64,000 nt of DNA from Phyllobacterium sp. OV277 (GCF_900104355.1 NZ_FNIY01000001.1:1054001-1118000), one strand, 5' to 3'; counted from the stretch's first letter, positions 42,254 through 51,627 are shown. Notes: generated by a model not told the origin, from the letters alone. Program-made: numbers and translations.

Positions 42254-43087
42254 ATGTTGATTGATACGCACCTTCATCTCATTGACCAGTCGGCCCTGCA
42301 CTACCCTTGGCTATCGGGCGTCGAGGCGCTCAACCGTGATTTTCTTTACGAGGAATATGCGCTTCAGGCCCGCCGCGCCGGGATAACGCAGGCGCTGCAC
42401 ATGGAAGTGGATGTTGTACCATCGCAAATCCAGACGGAAATTGACTATGTGGCTGATCTGTCAAAGCGGAATGATAATCTGATTGCCGGGGCAATTGCCG
42501 CCTGCCGTCCGGAGGAAGACGGGTTTGCTGCCTATTTCGAACACCAGAAAGCCAACCCATTCGTCAAAGGCTTCCGCCGCATTCTGCACACCATGCCGGA
42601 TGAACTGTCAGAAAATCCCCTCTTCCGCGAGAACATCAGGCGTATTGGCGGATCGGGCCTGACTTTCGACCTCTGCGTCCTGCCGCGTCAGATGGACAAG
42701 GCAATCGCCCTGGTCGACCTTGCCCCCGATGTCACTTTCATTCTCGATCATTGCGGGGTGCCAGATATCAAGGACAATGATTTCGAGACGTGGCGCGGGA
42801 AGATCACGGATGTTTCCAAACGTTCAAACGTCATCGCGAAAATCTCCGGCGTGGTCGCCTATGCGGACGGGGAATGGGTCGCCGATACGCTGAAACCCTA
42901 TGTGCATCATATTATCGACAGTTTCGGCTGGGACCGTATCGTCTGGGGCAGTGACTGGCCCGTTTGCACACTGGGCGGTGGTCTGGCCACATGGATTGCA
43001 GCAACGCATGCTCTTATTGCCGGATGCAGCGAGAGCGAAAAAACCAAACTGTTTTCGGGGAATGCCCAGAGGGTGTGGGGATTGTAG
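42254..43087 (+). CDS. Amidohydrolase-family lactonase, probable L-fucono-1,5-lactonase
   Basis: A 277-residue metal-dependent TIM-barrel hydrolase of amidohydrolase family 2. It has the N-terminal IDTHLHLID (HxH), FILDHCGVPDIKDNDFETW and VWGSDWPVCTLGGG near the C-terminus, matching L-fucono-lactonase/rhamnono-lactonase-type proteins (COG3618). It would open the lactone made by sugar dehydrogenase to L-fuconate. GGAG lies before the chosen start; an in-frame ATG 11 codons earlier would overlap the iclR end. Its TAG stop runs into a palindromic element. Confidence 0.86.
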   Translation: MLIDTHLHLIDQSALHYPWLSGVEALNRDFLYEEYALQARRAGITQALHMEVDVVPSQIQTEIDYVADLSKRNDNLIAGAIAACRPEEDGFAAYFEHQKANPFVKGFRRILHTMPDELSENPLFRENIRRIGGSGLTFDLCVLPRQMDKAIALVDLAPDVTFILDHCGVPDIKDNDFETWRGKITDVSKRSNVIAKISGVVAYADGEWVADTLKPYVHHIIDSFGWDRIVWGSDWPVCTLGGGLATWIAATHALIAGCSESEKTKLFSGNAQRVWGL

Positions 43088-43345
43088 TGCGTGGTTCGAC
43101 AGGCTCACCATGAGGCAGAGTGGCGGCTGTAATACCAGTCACCAGCGGTGCAGAATCTGGTTCCCTTTGTTCAACCCATCTCCGTCATCCTCGGGCTTGA
43201 CCCGAGGACCCATAATTTAAATGCACGAGCAGCCACGTTCGTTTGATTTTTCTTGCCGTGGGTCCTCGGGTCAAGCCCGAGGATGACGGAGACAAGTGTG
43301 TCCCTCATGGTGAGCCTGTCGAACCACGAACCACGAACCGTGCAC
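43087..43345. repeat. Palindromic intergenic element, copy 7 (type A with nested palindrome)
   Basis: The left arm GTGCGTGGTTCGACAGGCTC starts at the last base of the lactonase stop codon; the right arm mirrors it (GAGCCTGTCGAACCACGAAC) and carries the same AGG/CCT variant as copy 6. A type B palindrome lies in the spacer. Confidence 0.9.
43182..43289. repeat. Nested palindrome (type B), second copy
   Basis: Bases 43182-43213 and 43258-43289 are inverted copies of 32 bases with a single difference at the inner end (CCCAT against GTGGG). The arms equal those of the unit at 26031-26138; the 44-base spacers share only part of their sequence. Confidence 0.9.
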
Positions 43346-43355
43346 CGGCGGTTCT

Positions 43356-43467
43356 CACTTGACATGAACGCTTTCCCATAATCGGAAACGTTTCAGATTG
43401 TGCAAGGCAGTCCTGACAGCTGATCTCCCCCCTTGTGGGGGAGATGTCCGACAGGACAGAGGGGGTG
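43356..43467. repeat. One-armed copy of the type C element
   Basis: The segment contains the type C spacer (GACATGAACGCTTTCCCATA and TTCAGATTGTGCAAGGCAGT) and one complete arm (TGATCTCCCCCCTTGTGGGG onwards). The other arm is absent; the sequence before it belongs to the end of type A copy 7. It looks like a deletion or a join of two elements. Confidence 0.85.
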
Positions 43468-43577
43468 AGCGGCACAGCTACGCCAGAAGCACTCCCCCAT
43501 GCCTCAAACCACTTGCTTGCCAATCCATCCCGCTTTACCTCTGCTAGTCAGCAACACCATCAACAGCGGGAGATAAA

Positions 43578-45422
43578 ATGGCGGCAGAGCTTCATGGACC
43601 GGATCTTCTCAGTGCCGTCGTGCTTTTGGGTGCGGGTGTCATTGCCGTACCCGTGTTCAAGCGGCTGGGGCTTGGCTCTGTCCTTGGCTATCTTGCTGCC
43701 GGTCTGGTGATTGGTCCCTTCGGCCTCAAATTCTTCTCCGATCCGCAAACCATCCTGCATGTCGCCGAACTGGGCGTGGTCATGTTTCTGTTCATCATTG
43801 GTCTGGAAATGCAGCCCTCGCGGCTCTGGGGTCTGCGCAAGGAAATTTTTGGCCTTGGCGCCCTGCAGGTGGGCGTTTGCGCGCTTCTTTTGACGGGTGT
43901 CGGCATCGCCACCGGCTTTCCCGTGGCCATATCCTTTGTTGCTGGCGCTGGTTTTGTCCTGACCTCCACCGCCATTGTCATGCAATTGCTGGAGGAACGC
44001 GGCGAAATCTCAAGCACAAAAGGCCAGCGCATGGTCTCGATCCTCCTGCTTGAAGATCTTGCCATCGTGCCGCTGCTCGCCCTCGTCGCCTTTCTCGCGC
44101 CCATTGCCGCAACGGATGCGCCACCCACCGGCCTGCGCTGGATGGATATCGGCATCGGTGTCGGCGCGGTCATTGGCATTATCGTGGCGGGCCGTTATCT
44201 CCTCAACCCCCTGTTCGGCTTTCTCGCCCAATCCCGGGCGCGCGAGGTCATGACCGCCGCCGCCCTGCTGGTTGTACTTGGCGCCGCTTTGGTCATGCAG
44301 GTCAGCGGCCTCTCCATGGCGATGGGCGCATTTCTCGCGGGCGTGCTCCTGTCCGAATCCACTTTCCGGCATCAGCTGGAAGCCGATGTGGAACCTTTCC
44401 GCGGCATCCTGCTCGGTCTGTTTTTCCTTGCGGTCGGCATGTCGCTTGACCTCAGCGTCGTCGCGGCAAACTGGCAGACTGTTCTTTTCTATGTGGTCGC
44501 CTTCATGGTCGTAAAAGCCATCGCGATCTATATCGTCGCCCGCCTGATGCAATCCAGCCATTCGGAAGCGCTGGAGCGCGCCATTGTCATGGCGCAGGGC
44601 GGCGAATTTGCCTTCGTGCTTTATTCCACCGCCACATCTGTCGGCATTCTCGATGGCCGGGCCAATGCCATGCTGACGGCGATTATCATCATTTCCATGG
44701 TGCTCACACCCATCGCCATCATCGGACTGCGCTATATTCTGCCGCGTGAAAAACAGTCGCTTGATGGTGTGGACGTCGCTGATGGCCTTTCGGGCAGCGT
44801 GCTCATAATCGGCTTCGGCCGGTTCGGCCAGATCGCCTGCCAGCCCTTGCTGATACGCGGTGTCGATGTCTCCATCATCGACAATGATGTTGAAATGATC
44901 CAGGCCGCGTCGGAATTCGGCTTCAAAGTCTATTATGGCGACGGCACGCGGCTCGACATTCTGCATGCCGCAGGTGCAGGCCGCGCTCAGGCTGTCCTGA
45001 TCTGCGTCGACAAGGCAGACACCATTCTTGCCATCGCCCAGAATATCAAGGCTGAGTATCCACTCGTGCAGGTCTATGCGCGCTCCTTTGATCGCGGCAA
45101 TACATTGTCGCTCATCAAGGCCGGGGTAGAGTACCAGATCCGCGAAACCTTCGAGTCGGCGCTTTCCTTCGGCGAAAACACACTCGTTGGCCTTGGCGTT
45201 TCACCTGAGGAAGCCGCCGAGATCATCGATGACGTACGCCGCCGCGATGCGGAACGCCTTGACCTGCAGCTTGCTGGCGGCATACGCGCTGGCAACGATC
45301 TTATGCGCGGCAATGCACCTGTTCCCGGCCCCCTGGTCAAACCACGCCAATCGGGCCGCGCTCTGAATCAGGAAACCGCCCTCGTACTGCCCGCGCCGCA
45401 ACCGGCCAACGGCGAAAACTGA
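43578..45422 (+). CDS. CPA2-family monovalent cation:proton antiporter (KefB/KefC-like)
   Basis: A 614-residue protein with about twelve transmembrane segments (residues about 5-385; GLVIGPFGLKFF, GLEMQPSRLWGLRK) followed by an RCK/TrkA-N domain (VLIIGFGRFGQIACQPLLIR, FKVYYGDGTRLDILHAAGAG). This is the structure of glutathione-gated K+/H+ antiporters. The C-terminal tail of about 90 residues is rich in Pro and Gln. GGGAGA lies before the ATG. It is probably co-transcribed with the DUF924 gene 25 bases downstream. The regulator KefF/KefG is not seen here. Confidence 0.9.
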   Translation: MAAELHGPDLLSAVVLLGAGVIAVPVFKRLGLGSVLGYLAAGLVIGPFGLKFFSDPQTILHVAELGVVMFLFIIGLEMQPSRLWGLRKEIFGLGALQVGVCALLLTGVGIATGFPVAISFVAGAGFVLTSTAIVMQLLEERGEISSTKGQRMVSILLLEDLAIVPLLALVAFLAPIAATDAPPTGLRWMDIGIGVGAVIGIIVAGRYLLNPLFGFLAQSRAREVMTAAALLVVLGAALVMQVSGLSMAMGAFLAGVLLSESTFRHQLEADVEPFRGILLGLFFLAVGMSLDLSVVAANWQTVLFYVVAFMVVKAIAIYIVARLMQSSHSEALERAIVMAQGGEFAFVLYSTATSVGILDGRANAMLTAIIIISMVLTPIAIIGLRYILPREKQSLDGVDVADGLSGSVLIIGFGRFGQIACQPLLIRGVDVSIIDNDVEMIQAASEFGFKVYYGDGTRLDILHAAGAGRAQAVLICVDKADTILAIAQNIKAEYPLVQVYARSFDRGNTLSLIKAGVEYQIRETFESALSFGENTLVGLGVSPEEAAEIIDDVRRRDAERLDLQLAGGIRAGNDLMRGNAPVPGPLVKPRQSGRALNQETALVLPAPQPANGEN

Positions 45423-45447
45423 CAGACTGAATATGGGAGAAAACACA

Positions 45448-45999
45448 ATGGCTGAAACCGATCAGGCGATTATCGATGATATCGTCGGTTTCTGGCGCAA
45501 GGCCGGTCCCGATGCGTGGTTCAAGAAGGATGCGGCCTTTGATGAAACGTTTCATCGGACCTTTCTCGACAGGCATTTTGCCGCCGCTCGCCGCGAACAT
45601 GACAGCTGGGTTGAAACTGCCGAAGGCGCATTGGCGCTGATGATCCTGCTCGATCAGTTTCCGCGTAATTGCTTTCGTGGAACAGGGCATATGTATGCGA
45701 CGGATTCGCTCGCCCGCCATTATGCCGGTCAGGCGCTCGAAAAAGGCCACGATCTCGCGCTCGAACCATCGATACGCGGCTTTCTCTATCTGCCCTTTAT
45801 GCACTCGGAAAATATTGACGAGCAACTGCGCTGTGTAGAACTCTACACGGCGTCGGCACCAAGCCAATTGGCATGGGCCACCGAACATTACGATATTATA
45901 CAGCGATTTGGCCGTTTCCCTCATCGCAATGCCTTGCTGGGACGCAAATCAACACCGGAAGAACAGGCGTTTCTCGATGCGGGCGGATTTGCCGGATAG
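45448..45999 (+). CDS. DUF924-family protein
   Basis: A 183-residue cytoplasmic protein of DUF924. Family blocks are IVGFWRKAGPDAWFKKDAAF, LALMILLDQFPRNCFRGTGH and GFLYLPFMHSENIDEQ, then HRNALLGRKSTPEEQAFL. The fold is tetratricopeptide-like all-helical; the function is unknown. GGGAGA precedes the ATG at 45448; an ATG five codons earlier lacks a site. It follows the antiporter gene closely on the same strand. Confidence 0.88.
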   Translation: MAETDQAIIDDIVGFWRKAGPDAWFKKDAAFDETFHRTFLDRHFAAARREHDSWVETAEGALALMILLDQFPRNCFRGTGHMYATDSLARHYAGQALEKGHDLALEPSIRGFLYLPFMHSENIDEQLRCVELYTASAPSQLAWATEHYDIIQRFGRFPHRNALLGRKSTPEEQAFLDAGGFAG

Positions 46000-46341
46000 A
46001 CAGATTTTCACCGTACCGGTCTGAATTTTGCCATATCCTCTTGAACGTGACGGCACAGACTGCCATTATATCGGCATCTGGCACCCGTAAATTTCACCAA
46101 TGACGCCAGTCAAACAGGGACTGACCGCGCATCGATGCCGGACGAACAATCTGAAGAGCCTCCAAGTCCGGACTTGCGAAGCAAGCTGACTCTGCACCCG
46201 CAGCGTCAGCAACAACTCCCGTTTTTCTCCCCAACTTTCGATTTGGCCTGCATCGCGGGTGGATTTGCGCTGTCCTTTTCAGCCGCATCCATACGCCGTG
46301 CCGCGCTCTGACTGTATCTCTTAGAAGGAACTGACTTCCCA
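46000..46341. other. 342-base intergenic region before the TerC/CBS gene
   Basis: No convincing open frame, repeat or known riboswitch pattern. It should contain the promoter and leader of the TerC-type gene. TerC genes elsewhere can be preceded by the yybP-ykoY manganese riboswitch; I looked for its core and did not see it. AAGGAA lies just before the ATG at 46342. Confidence 0.5.
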
Positions 46342-47904
46342 ATGGAATGGATTGCCGACCCCAATGCCTGGATTGGTCTCGCCACGCTAATCGTGCTCGA
46401 GATCGTACTCGGGATCGACAACCTCGTCTTTATCGCCATCCTTGCGGACAAGCTGCCGCCGAGCCAGCGCAACCGCGCGCGCCTCGTCGGCCTGTCGTTG
46501 GCGCTGGTCATGCGTCTGGCGCTGCTTGCCTCCATTTCATGGGTGGTAACACTGACCACACCGCTCTTCAGCGTGGCAGGTTTCGGCTTCTCGGGGCGCG
46601 ATATCATTCTTATTGTCGGCGGCCTGTTCCTGCTGTTCAAAGGCACGATGGAATTGCATGAGCGCCTTGAAGGACATATGTCCGCCAAGGAGTCCAATGC
46701 CGCGCATGCTGTGTTCTGGCAGGTTATCGCCCAGATCGTTGTACTGGATGCAGTCTTTTCGCTCGATAGCGTTATTACCGCCGTCGGCATGGTCAAATAT
46801 CTTGAAGTCATGATGATCGCCGTTGTCATTGCGGTGGGCGTTATGATGCTTGCGTCGAAACCGCTGATGAGCTTCGTCAGCCGCCACCCCACTGTGGTGA
46901 TCCTTTGCCTTGGCTTCCTCATGATGATCGGTTTCAGCCTGATTGTCGAAGGCTTTGGCTTCCATATTCCAAAGGGCTACCTCTACGCGGCAATCGGCTT
47001 CTCGGTTCTCATCGAGGCAGCCAACCAGCTTGGGCGGCGTAACCGCGACAAGCGCATCACATCGATGGATTTGCGTGATCGCACAGCCGGCGCAGTCCTT
47101 CGTCTGCTGGGTGGTGGTCGTAATGGCGACAGCGTCCATTCCGATACAATCGACGTGATCGCCGAACAGTCAGCCGCAGGCGACGTTTTCCACAGGGAAG
47201 AAAAGGAAATGATCCGCGGCGTGCTCGATCTGGTCGAGCGGCCAGTGCGTTCCATCATGTCGCCGCGCAATGAGGTCGAATGGCTTGATCTTGACGAAAC
47301 CAACGAGGAATTGCTGGCGGAGATCAGAACACTCACCCACAGCCGGGTAGTTCTGGCCCATGGACGGGTCGATGAATTCGTCGGCGTTGCCCTGACAAAA
47401 GATCTGCTGTTCGCCATTCTCGATGGCGGCAAGATCGATTGGGATAAAGTCACGCGCCAGCCGCTGATCCTGCATGAGAATGCCAATGTCCTGCGCGTCA
47501 TGGAGCAGTTGCGCGGAACGACAGTGCAGATGGCCGTTGTGCTGGATGAGCACGGCTCGTTTGAAGGCGTTGTCACCCCGACTGACATCCTTGAGGCGAT
47601 TGCCGGTGATTTCCCCGATGAGGGGGATGAAAGCCCGGTTCTCGAACGTTCGGACGATGGCAGCATGGTTGTGGATGCCTATATCGATATCCGCCGTCTC
47701 GGCGGCCTGATCGAGCGCGATCTGGTTGATGACGGCGACCGCTATACGACACTTGCCGGCTATATCCTGTGGAATCTCGGCCATATCCCCGCGCAGGGCG
47801 AAAAGCTCAAGGTGGATGATTATGAATATGAGATCGTCGAAATGGATGGCCGCAACATCGGCAAGGTGAAGATTTCACCCACCGAGACAGCCGCTTTTAT
47901 CTAG
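46342..47904 (+). CDS. TerC-domain membrane protein with CBS and CorC-HlyC domains
   Basis: A 520-residue protein of the YegH/YoaE type. Residues about 1-230 form a TerC membrane domain ([35 protein letters not shown]), 285-410 a pair of CBS domains ([40 protein letters not shown]), and 425-515 the CorC_HlyC transporter-associated domain. TerC proteins are linked to manganese export and metallation of secreted enzymes; CBS domains sense nucleotides or Mg. Function of this combination is not settled. It has its own promoter region. Confidence 0.9.
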   Translation: MEWIADPNAWIGLATLIVLEIVLGIDNLVFIAILADKLPPSQRNRARLVGLSLALVMRLALLASISWVVTLTTPLFSVAGFGFSGRDIILIVGGLFLLFKGTMELHERLEGHMSAKESNAAHAVFWQVIAQIVVLDAVFSLDSVITAVGMVKYLEVMMIAVVIAVGVMMLASKPLMSFVSRHPTVVILCLGFLMMIGFSLIVEGFGFHIPKGYLYAAIGFSVLIEAANQLGRRNRDKRITSMDLRDRTAGAVLRLLGGGRNGDSVHSDTIDVIAEQSAAGDVFHREEKEMIRGVLDLVERPVRSIMSPRNEVEWLDLDETNEELLAEIRTLTHSRVVLAHGRVDEFVGVALTKDLLFAILDGGKIDWDKVTRQPLILHENANVLRVMEQLRGTTVQMAVVLDEHGSFEGVVTPTDILEAIAGDFPDEGDESPVLERSDDGSMVVDAYIDIRRLGGLIERDLVDDGDRYTTLAGYILWNLGHIPAQGEKLKVDDYEYEIVEMDGRNIGKVKISPTETAAFI

Positions 47905-47931
47905 GCCCCTACCTCCGGCACTCAAAAAGGT

Positions 47932-47963
47932 GTTCCCGCCCCGTCTGACCACGGAGCGGGAAC
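47932..47963 (+). terminator. Hairpin after the TerC/CBS gene, possible terminator
   Basis: GTTCCCGC and GCGGGAAC form an 8-bp stem that continues inward with CCGT/ACGG around a short loop. It is 28 bases after the stop codon. No clear T run follows, so it is a weak or Rho-assisted terminator at best. Confidence 0.5.
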
Positions 47964-48080
47964 ATGAGGGCATCGAACAATAGCAGGACCCGATGGATTT
48001 GGCCGGTGTCCCATCGGCGAAGGAACGTCCTGTTTCCCGATCAATGCTCCCGTGGCTTAAACTTATTAATCCGGCCGAAA

Positions 48081-49301
48081 TCAGGCAGCCTGCCTGATCC
48101 AGCTTGGGAAAGGATCAAACAAGTCTTCCCACATACCAGGCGTAAACTCGTCTGCATCGACAAGGCAGGCATCCAGTTGCGCCCGCAGATGCACCTCGTT
48201 CATCGGGTCAACACCGATGAAGACGATCTCCTGCCGCCGGTCACCCCAGATTTTATGCAGGTAAGGCTTCATCGATTGCAGCCATTCCGGATGCTCCGGC
48301 CAGCGGTTGCGCGGAATGGATGACCACCACAGCCCGCGCTTTTCCGCACGCACCAGCGCCCCGGCTTGGCTAAGTTCACCGACATAATCAGGCCGTGTCG
48401 CCAGCCAGAAGAAGCCCTTTGACCTGATGACACCCGGCCAGCTCTTGTCGAGAAAGGCATGCAGTTTCTGCGGATCGAACGGACGGCGCTCGCGATAAAC
48501 GAAGGAGTGGACACCATATTCCTCGGTCTCCGGCACATGATCGGCAAAACCGTTCAATTCCTTGAACCACAGCGGATGTTCCTGCGCCTTGTCGAAATCG
48601 AACAGGCCTGTATTGAGCACCGTATCGAGCGGCACTTCGGCAAAATCTGTCTCGATGAGCTTCGCATCAGGGTTAAGCGCGCGGATGATCTTGCGTGCCA
48701 GATCACGGTCATAGAGGGATGAATCGGAAATCTTGTTGAGAATGATCACATCGGCAAACTCGATCTGATCCACCAGCAGATCGACCAGTGTCCGGTTATC
48801 CGCATCGCCCAGCGACTCGCCGCGATCCCTCAGAAAATCCGCCGAGGCATAGTCCTTTAAAAGATTGGCCGCATCGACGACTGTCACCATCGTGTCGAGC
48901 TTTGCCACATCGGCAAGGCTGCGACCGTTTTCATCGCGAAAGTCAAACGTGGAGGCCACCGGTAGCGGCTCGGAAATGCCCGTGGACTCGATCAGCAGAT
49001 AGTCAAAGCGGCCCTGCTTGGCCAGTTTCTCCACCTCCTGCAGAAGATCATCGCGCAAGGTGCAGCAGATGCAGCCATTGGTCATTTCAACCAGTTGCTC
49101 ATCCGTACGCGAAAGGTTCGCGCCGCCGTCGCGGATGAGCGCGGCATCGATATTCACCTCGCTCATATCATTGACGATAACGGCAACCCGCCGCCCCTCA
49201 CGATTGTTGAGAATGTGATTGAGCAGCGTGGTTTTACCGGCGCCGAGAAATCCGGAAAGAACCGTGACTGGCAGGCGTTTGGGATTGGCTGTGTTTTGCA
49301 T
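48081..49301 (-). CDS. COG0523 (CobW/ZigA-type) metallochaperone GTPase
   Basis: A 406-residue GTPase of the G3E/COG0523 family. P-loop [20 protein letters not shown] is near residue 14; the metal-binding CxCC motif is in [32 protein letters not shown] and IILNKISD give the other G motifs; and the CobW_C domain follows ([20 protein letters not shown]). Subfamilies under Zur control deliver zinc to client proteins during zinc starvation. Its position 57 bases after aztD, downstream of a Zur-like palindrome, supports a zinc role rather than cobalamin synthesis. An unrelated cobalamin riboswitch elsewhere in the window should not be read as support for cobW. Confidence 0.88.
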   Translation of the reverse strand: MQNTANPKRLPVTVLSGFLGAGKTTLLNHILNNREGRRVAVIVNDMSEVNIDAALIRDGGANLSRTDEQLVEMTNGCICCTLRDDLLQEVEKLAKQGRFDYLLIESTGISEPLPVASTFDFRDENGRSLADVAKLDTMVTVVDAANLLKDYASADFLRDRGESLGDADNRTLVDLLVDQIEFADVIILNKISDSSLYDRDLARKIIRALNPDAKLIETDFAEVPLDTVLNTGLFDFDKAQEHPLWFKELNGFADHVPETEEYGVHSFVYRERRPFDPQKLHAFLDKSWPGVIRSKGFFWLATRPDYVGELSQAGALVRAEKRGLWWSSIPRNRWPEHPEWLQSMKPYLHKIWGDRRQEIVFIGVDPMNEVHLRAQLDACLVDADEFTPGMWEDLFDPFPSWIRQAA

Positions 49302-49358
49302 GGCTATTGCCCTTTAATGAATGGCCTGCTTCCCCGCAGAAAAGCAGGCCAGATGAGA

Positions 49359-50564
49359 TCAATCGTGAACTTCGCCGGAACCACCGACGGCCACGACATT
49401 GAAAGGTTTGCCTTCGAGCGCGATTTCGCGATCTTTTTCGAATGCAGCCGCCTTGATCACATGCAGACGGCTCTTCAACGGATCGCTGACAATGATGGCA
49501 TCCCCGGCGACGGCAATGCGCGGGCGTGGCAGGTTCCAATGCCCATCCATGCTGTAGGGCTCCGTCAGCTTTAGCGATTTATCGATCTTGGCTGTCACCA
49601 CATTCAACCGGTGAAGCTGGCCGTCCTCGGTAAAGATATAGGCAAATTGCGGACGCGAAGAATCCACGGCAAAATGGACGCGGCGCGCCGGAAGTTCGAT
49701 CCGGCGGAACGGATCGACATTGCCGGGTTCAACCAGCACCACCGCCTGCGGACCGTAATTGCCGAGGAAATATTGCAGGCCTTTACCACCCAGCAGCGTG
49801 CTGACTTTTCCATCCGGAAGCGATTTCGAATAGGGCTGATGCTCGATTTCGGGCGCGCCATCACCCGATTTGACCAGAAGCAACCCAGTCTTGCAGGCAA
49901 TAGCCAGAATATTGCCCGATGATGCTTCGCCGTGCAGATCAGGGCATTCATGTAGCGACCCGATGGGAAACCCGTCACCGCCGAGAACCTTGATGCCAAC
50001 GGGCAGTTCATCAACAGGTTTTTCGGGGTGCGGCTCGGTTACCAGAACCGTGTTTCCATAGGAAATGGCGACACCATGATGCGGCGAAGCGAGCTTGATG
50101 CTGCGAACCTCATTCTTACCTGCGAGAATATCCTTCTCCTTGACGACCTTGACCACGCCATCACCGTCGAAGAACTGCGCGATGTTGCCATTGTGATCGA
50201 CGAAATGCGAAGGACGCTGTCCTTCCAGCTTCAGATCGAGCAGTTTCGGTGCTTCAACTTTGAGATCGCCATGGGCACCGTGATCTTCCACGGCAATCCC
50301 CGTCGACAGGATTGCGACCTCTGCCCCATCCCGCTCAACGGCAAAAATGGTTTTCCCACTATCGGAAAGCGATAGGCCAGCCGGCGCTTTCACCTTGAAC
50401 GTGTCGATGATTTTGCCGGTCTGCGGGTCAAGCGCACGAATAGTCGGCTCCGCATGGTCAGAGACAAACAGTCTCCAGGCGGTCTGTTCCTCAGCCTGGG
50501 CAGGCAATGCAACACAACCAAATGCCATGGCGAGAGGCAGAACTGTTTTCAGATGTCGTGACAT
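49359..50564 (-). CDS. aztD: Periplasmic zinc metallochaperone AztD-like beta-propeller protein
   Basis: A 401-residue secreted protein with a signal peptide (LKTVLPLAMAFGCVALPAQA) and a repeated beta-propeller pattern. Histidines are found in VEDHGAHGDLKVEAP, RPSHFVDHNGN and ASPHHGVA, and HECPDLHGE. This matches AztD of Paracoccus denitrificans, which hands zinc to the binding protein AztC. The start at 50564 has AAGGAAGAAG upstream; the frame runs 17 codons further up. A palindrome resembling a Zur box lies 40 bases before the start. Confidence 0.84.
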   Translation of the reverse strand: MSRHLKTVLPLAMAFGCVALPAQAEEQTAWRLFVSDHAEPTIRALDPQTGKIIDTFKVKAPAGLSLSDSGKTIFAVERDGAEVAILSTGIAVEDHGAHGDLKVEAPKLLDLKLEGQRPSHFVDHNGNIAQFFDGDGVVKVVKEKDILAGKNEVRSIKLASPHHGVAISYGNTVLVTEPHPEKPVDELPVGIKVLGGDGFPIGSLHECPDLHGEASSGNILAIACKTGLLLVKSGDGAPEIEHQPYSKSLPDGKVSTLLGGKGLQYFLGNYGPQAVVLVEPGNVDPFRRIELPARRVHFAVDSSRPQFAYIFTEDGQLHRLNVVTAKIDKSLKLTEPYSMDGHWNLPRPRIAVAGDAIIVSDPLKSRLHVIKAAAFEKDREIALEGKPFNVVAVGGSGEVHD

Positions 50565-50603
50565 GCTTCTTCCTTTATGCGTCGTGGGAGTCCTGAATAT
50601 ATA

Positions 50604-50620
50604 ATGTAATAACATTACAT
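50604..50620. promoter_or_regulatory. Zur box upstream of aztD
   Basis: ATGTAATAACATTACAT is a 17-base perfect palindrome (arms ATGTAAT and ATTACAT with centre AAC). Its 14 bases TAATGTAATAACAT (50602-50615) recur inverted at 53424-53437 in front of the importer operon. The sequence type agrees with alphaproteobacterial Zur sites. Confidence 0.72.
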
Positions 50621-50631
50621 CAATGCCAACG

Positions 50632-50659
50632 AAAAAAGCGGAGTCATCCCCGCTTTTTT
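50632..50659 (-). terminator. Terminator after the zinc-binding-protein gene
   Basis: AAAAAAGCGG (50632-50641) pairs with CCGCTTTTTT (50650-50659) around an 8-base loop. Reading on the minus strand it ends in a T run, 13 bases after the stop of the zinc importer binding protein; it is nearly symmetric and might work in both directions. Confidence 0.85.
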
Positions 50660-50671
50660 CAATTCAATTCA

Positions 50672-51607
50672 TCAACTGCCGATAATGGCCTTTTTGAACG
50701 CACTGATATTGTGATGCATCATGTCAATATAGGTGCTGGCACCTTCGCCCGGCTCCGACAATGCATCGGAAAACAGCGTACCGCCCACTTTCAGCTTTGT
50801 CTCGCTGGCGATCTGCTCGATCAGGCGCGGATTGGTGATGTTTTCCACGAAGATCGCCGAAGCCTTGTCTTCCTTGACCTGCTTGATCAGCGCCACAACA
50901 TCAGCCGCCGAAGGCTCTGCATCGGTTGAAAGACCCTCCGGAGCAAGGAACTTGAGGCCATATGCATGTTCGAAATAGCCAAAGGCATCGTGCGACGTAA
51001 TGATCAGGCGCTTTGATTCCGGAATGGAAGCAATGCCGGCCTTCACATCAACCTCGGTTTGATCCAGCTTCTTTGTATAATCAGCACCATTCTTCTTAAA
51101 GGTGTCGCAGTTGGCCTTATCCGCATTGCAAAAGGCATCGACGATGTTCTTGACGTAGATCTTGGCATTGGCGATCGATTGGAAGGCGTGCGGGTCGAAA
51201 GCGCCGTGATCATGGTGATGTTCGGCACCGGCTTCCGCATGACCTTCTTCTTCCTGTGCCTTCAAAGGCTCAACACCTTTTGTCAACTCGACAATCGTCG
51301 CCTTGGTGCCACTGGCTTCCACCAGACGCGGCAGGAAACCTTCAAATCCCAGACCATTGACCAGAACCACATCGGCTCCAGCCAGTGCAGCCGCATCCGA
51401 TGGCTTTGGCTCATACACATGGCTGTCGCCATTCGGGCCAACCAGATTGACCAGCGAAATCTTATCGCCGCCGACATTTTTGGCGAAATCTTCAATGATG
51501 GAAAAGCTGGAAACAACTTTCAGGTTTGCAGCAAACGCCGAAGACGAACCCGCTCCCAGTAATAGTATAACACTCAAAGACGTAGCTAATTGAAGAGCTT
51601 TGCGCAT
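50672..51607 (-). CDS. Zinc ABC importer, binding protein (ZnuA/AztC-like)
   Basis: A 311-residue periplasmic metal-binding protein of the cluster A-I family. The signal peptide ends at SSAFA; metal-site residues are in GDSHVYEPKPSD and the His-rich loop HAEAGAEHHHDHGAFDPHAF, followed by LIITSHDAFGYFEHAYGL and FVENITNPRLIEQI. The His-rich loop between strands is characteristic of zinc-specific members. AAGGAG precedes the ATG. It is last in the three-gene importer operon. The AztD gene downstream makes AztC the closest named relative. Confidence 0.92.
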   Translation of the reverse strand: MRKALQLATSLSVILLLGAGSSSAFAANLKVVSSFSIIEDFAKNVGGDKISLVNLVGPNGDSHVYEPKPSDAAALAGADVVLVNGLGFEGFLPRLVEASGTKATIVELTKGVEPLKAQEEEGHAEAGAEHHHDHGAFDPHAFQSIANAKIYVKNIVDAFCNADKANCDTFKKNGADYTKKLDQTEVDVKAGIASIPESKRLIITSHDAFGYFEHAYGLKFLAPEGLSTDAEPSAADVVALIKQVKEDKASAIFVENITNPRLIEQIASETKLKVGGTLFSDALSEPGEGASTYIDMMHHNISAFKKAIIGS

Positions 51608-51627
51608 GGATAGTCTCCTTGTTGTGA

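Noticed and set aside
44010..44966. A 318-codon minus-strand frame
   Set aside because: It lies entirely opposite the CPA2 antiporter gene and its translation is rich in His, Arg and Asp with no domain pattern.
46000..46341. yybP-ykoY manganese riboswitch before the TerC gene
   Set aside because: The family suggests it, but the conserved loop sequences of that riboswitch could not be found on the relevant strand.
48081..49301. cobW as a cobalamin-synthesis gene under the B12 riboswitch
   Set aside because: The riboswitch is 18 kb away and faces another gene; the COG0523 protein is surrounded by zinc-uptake genes and Zur-like boxes.
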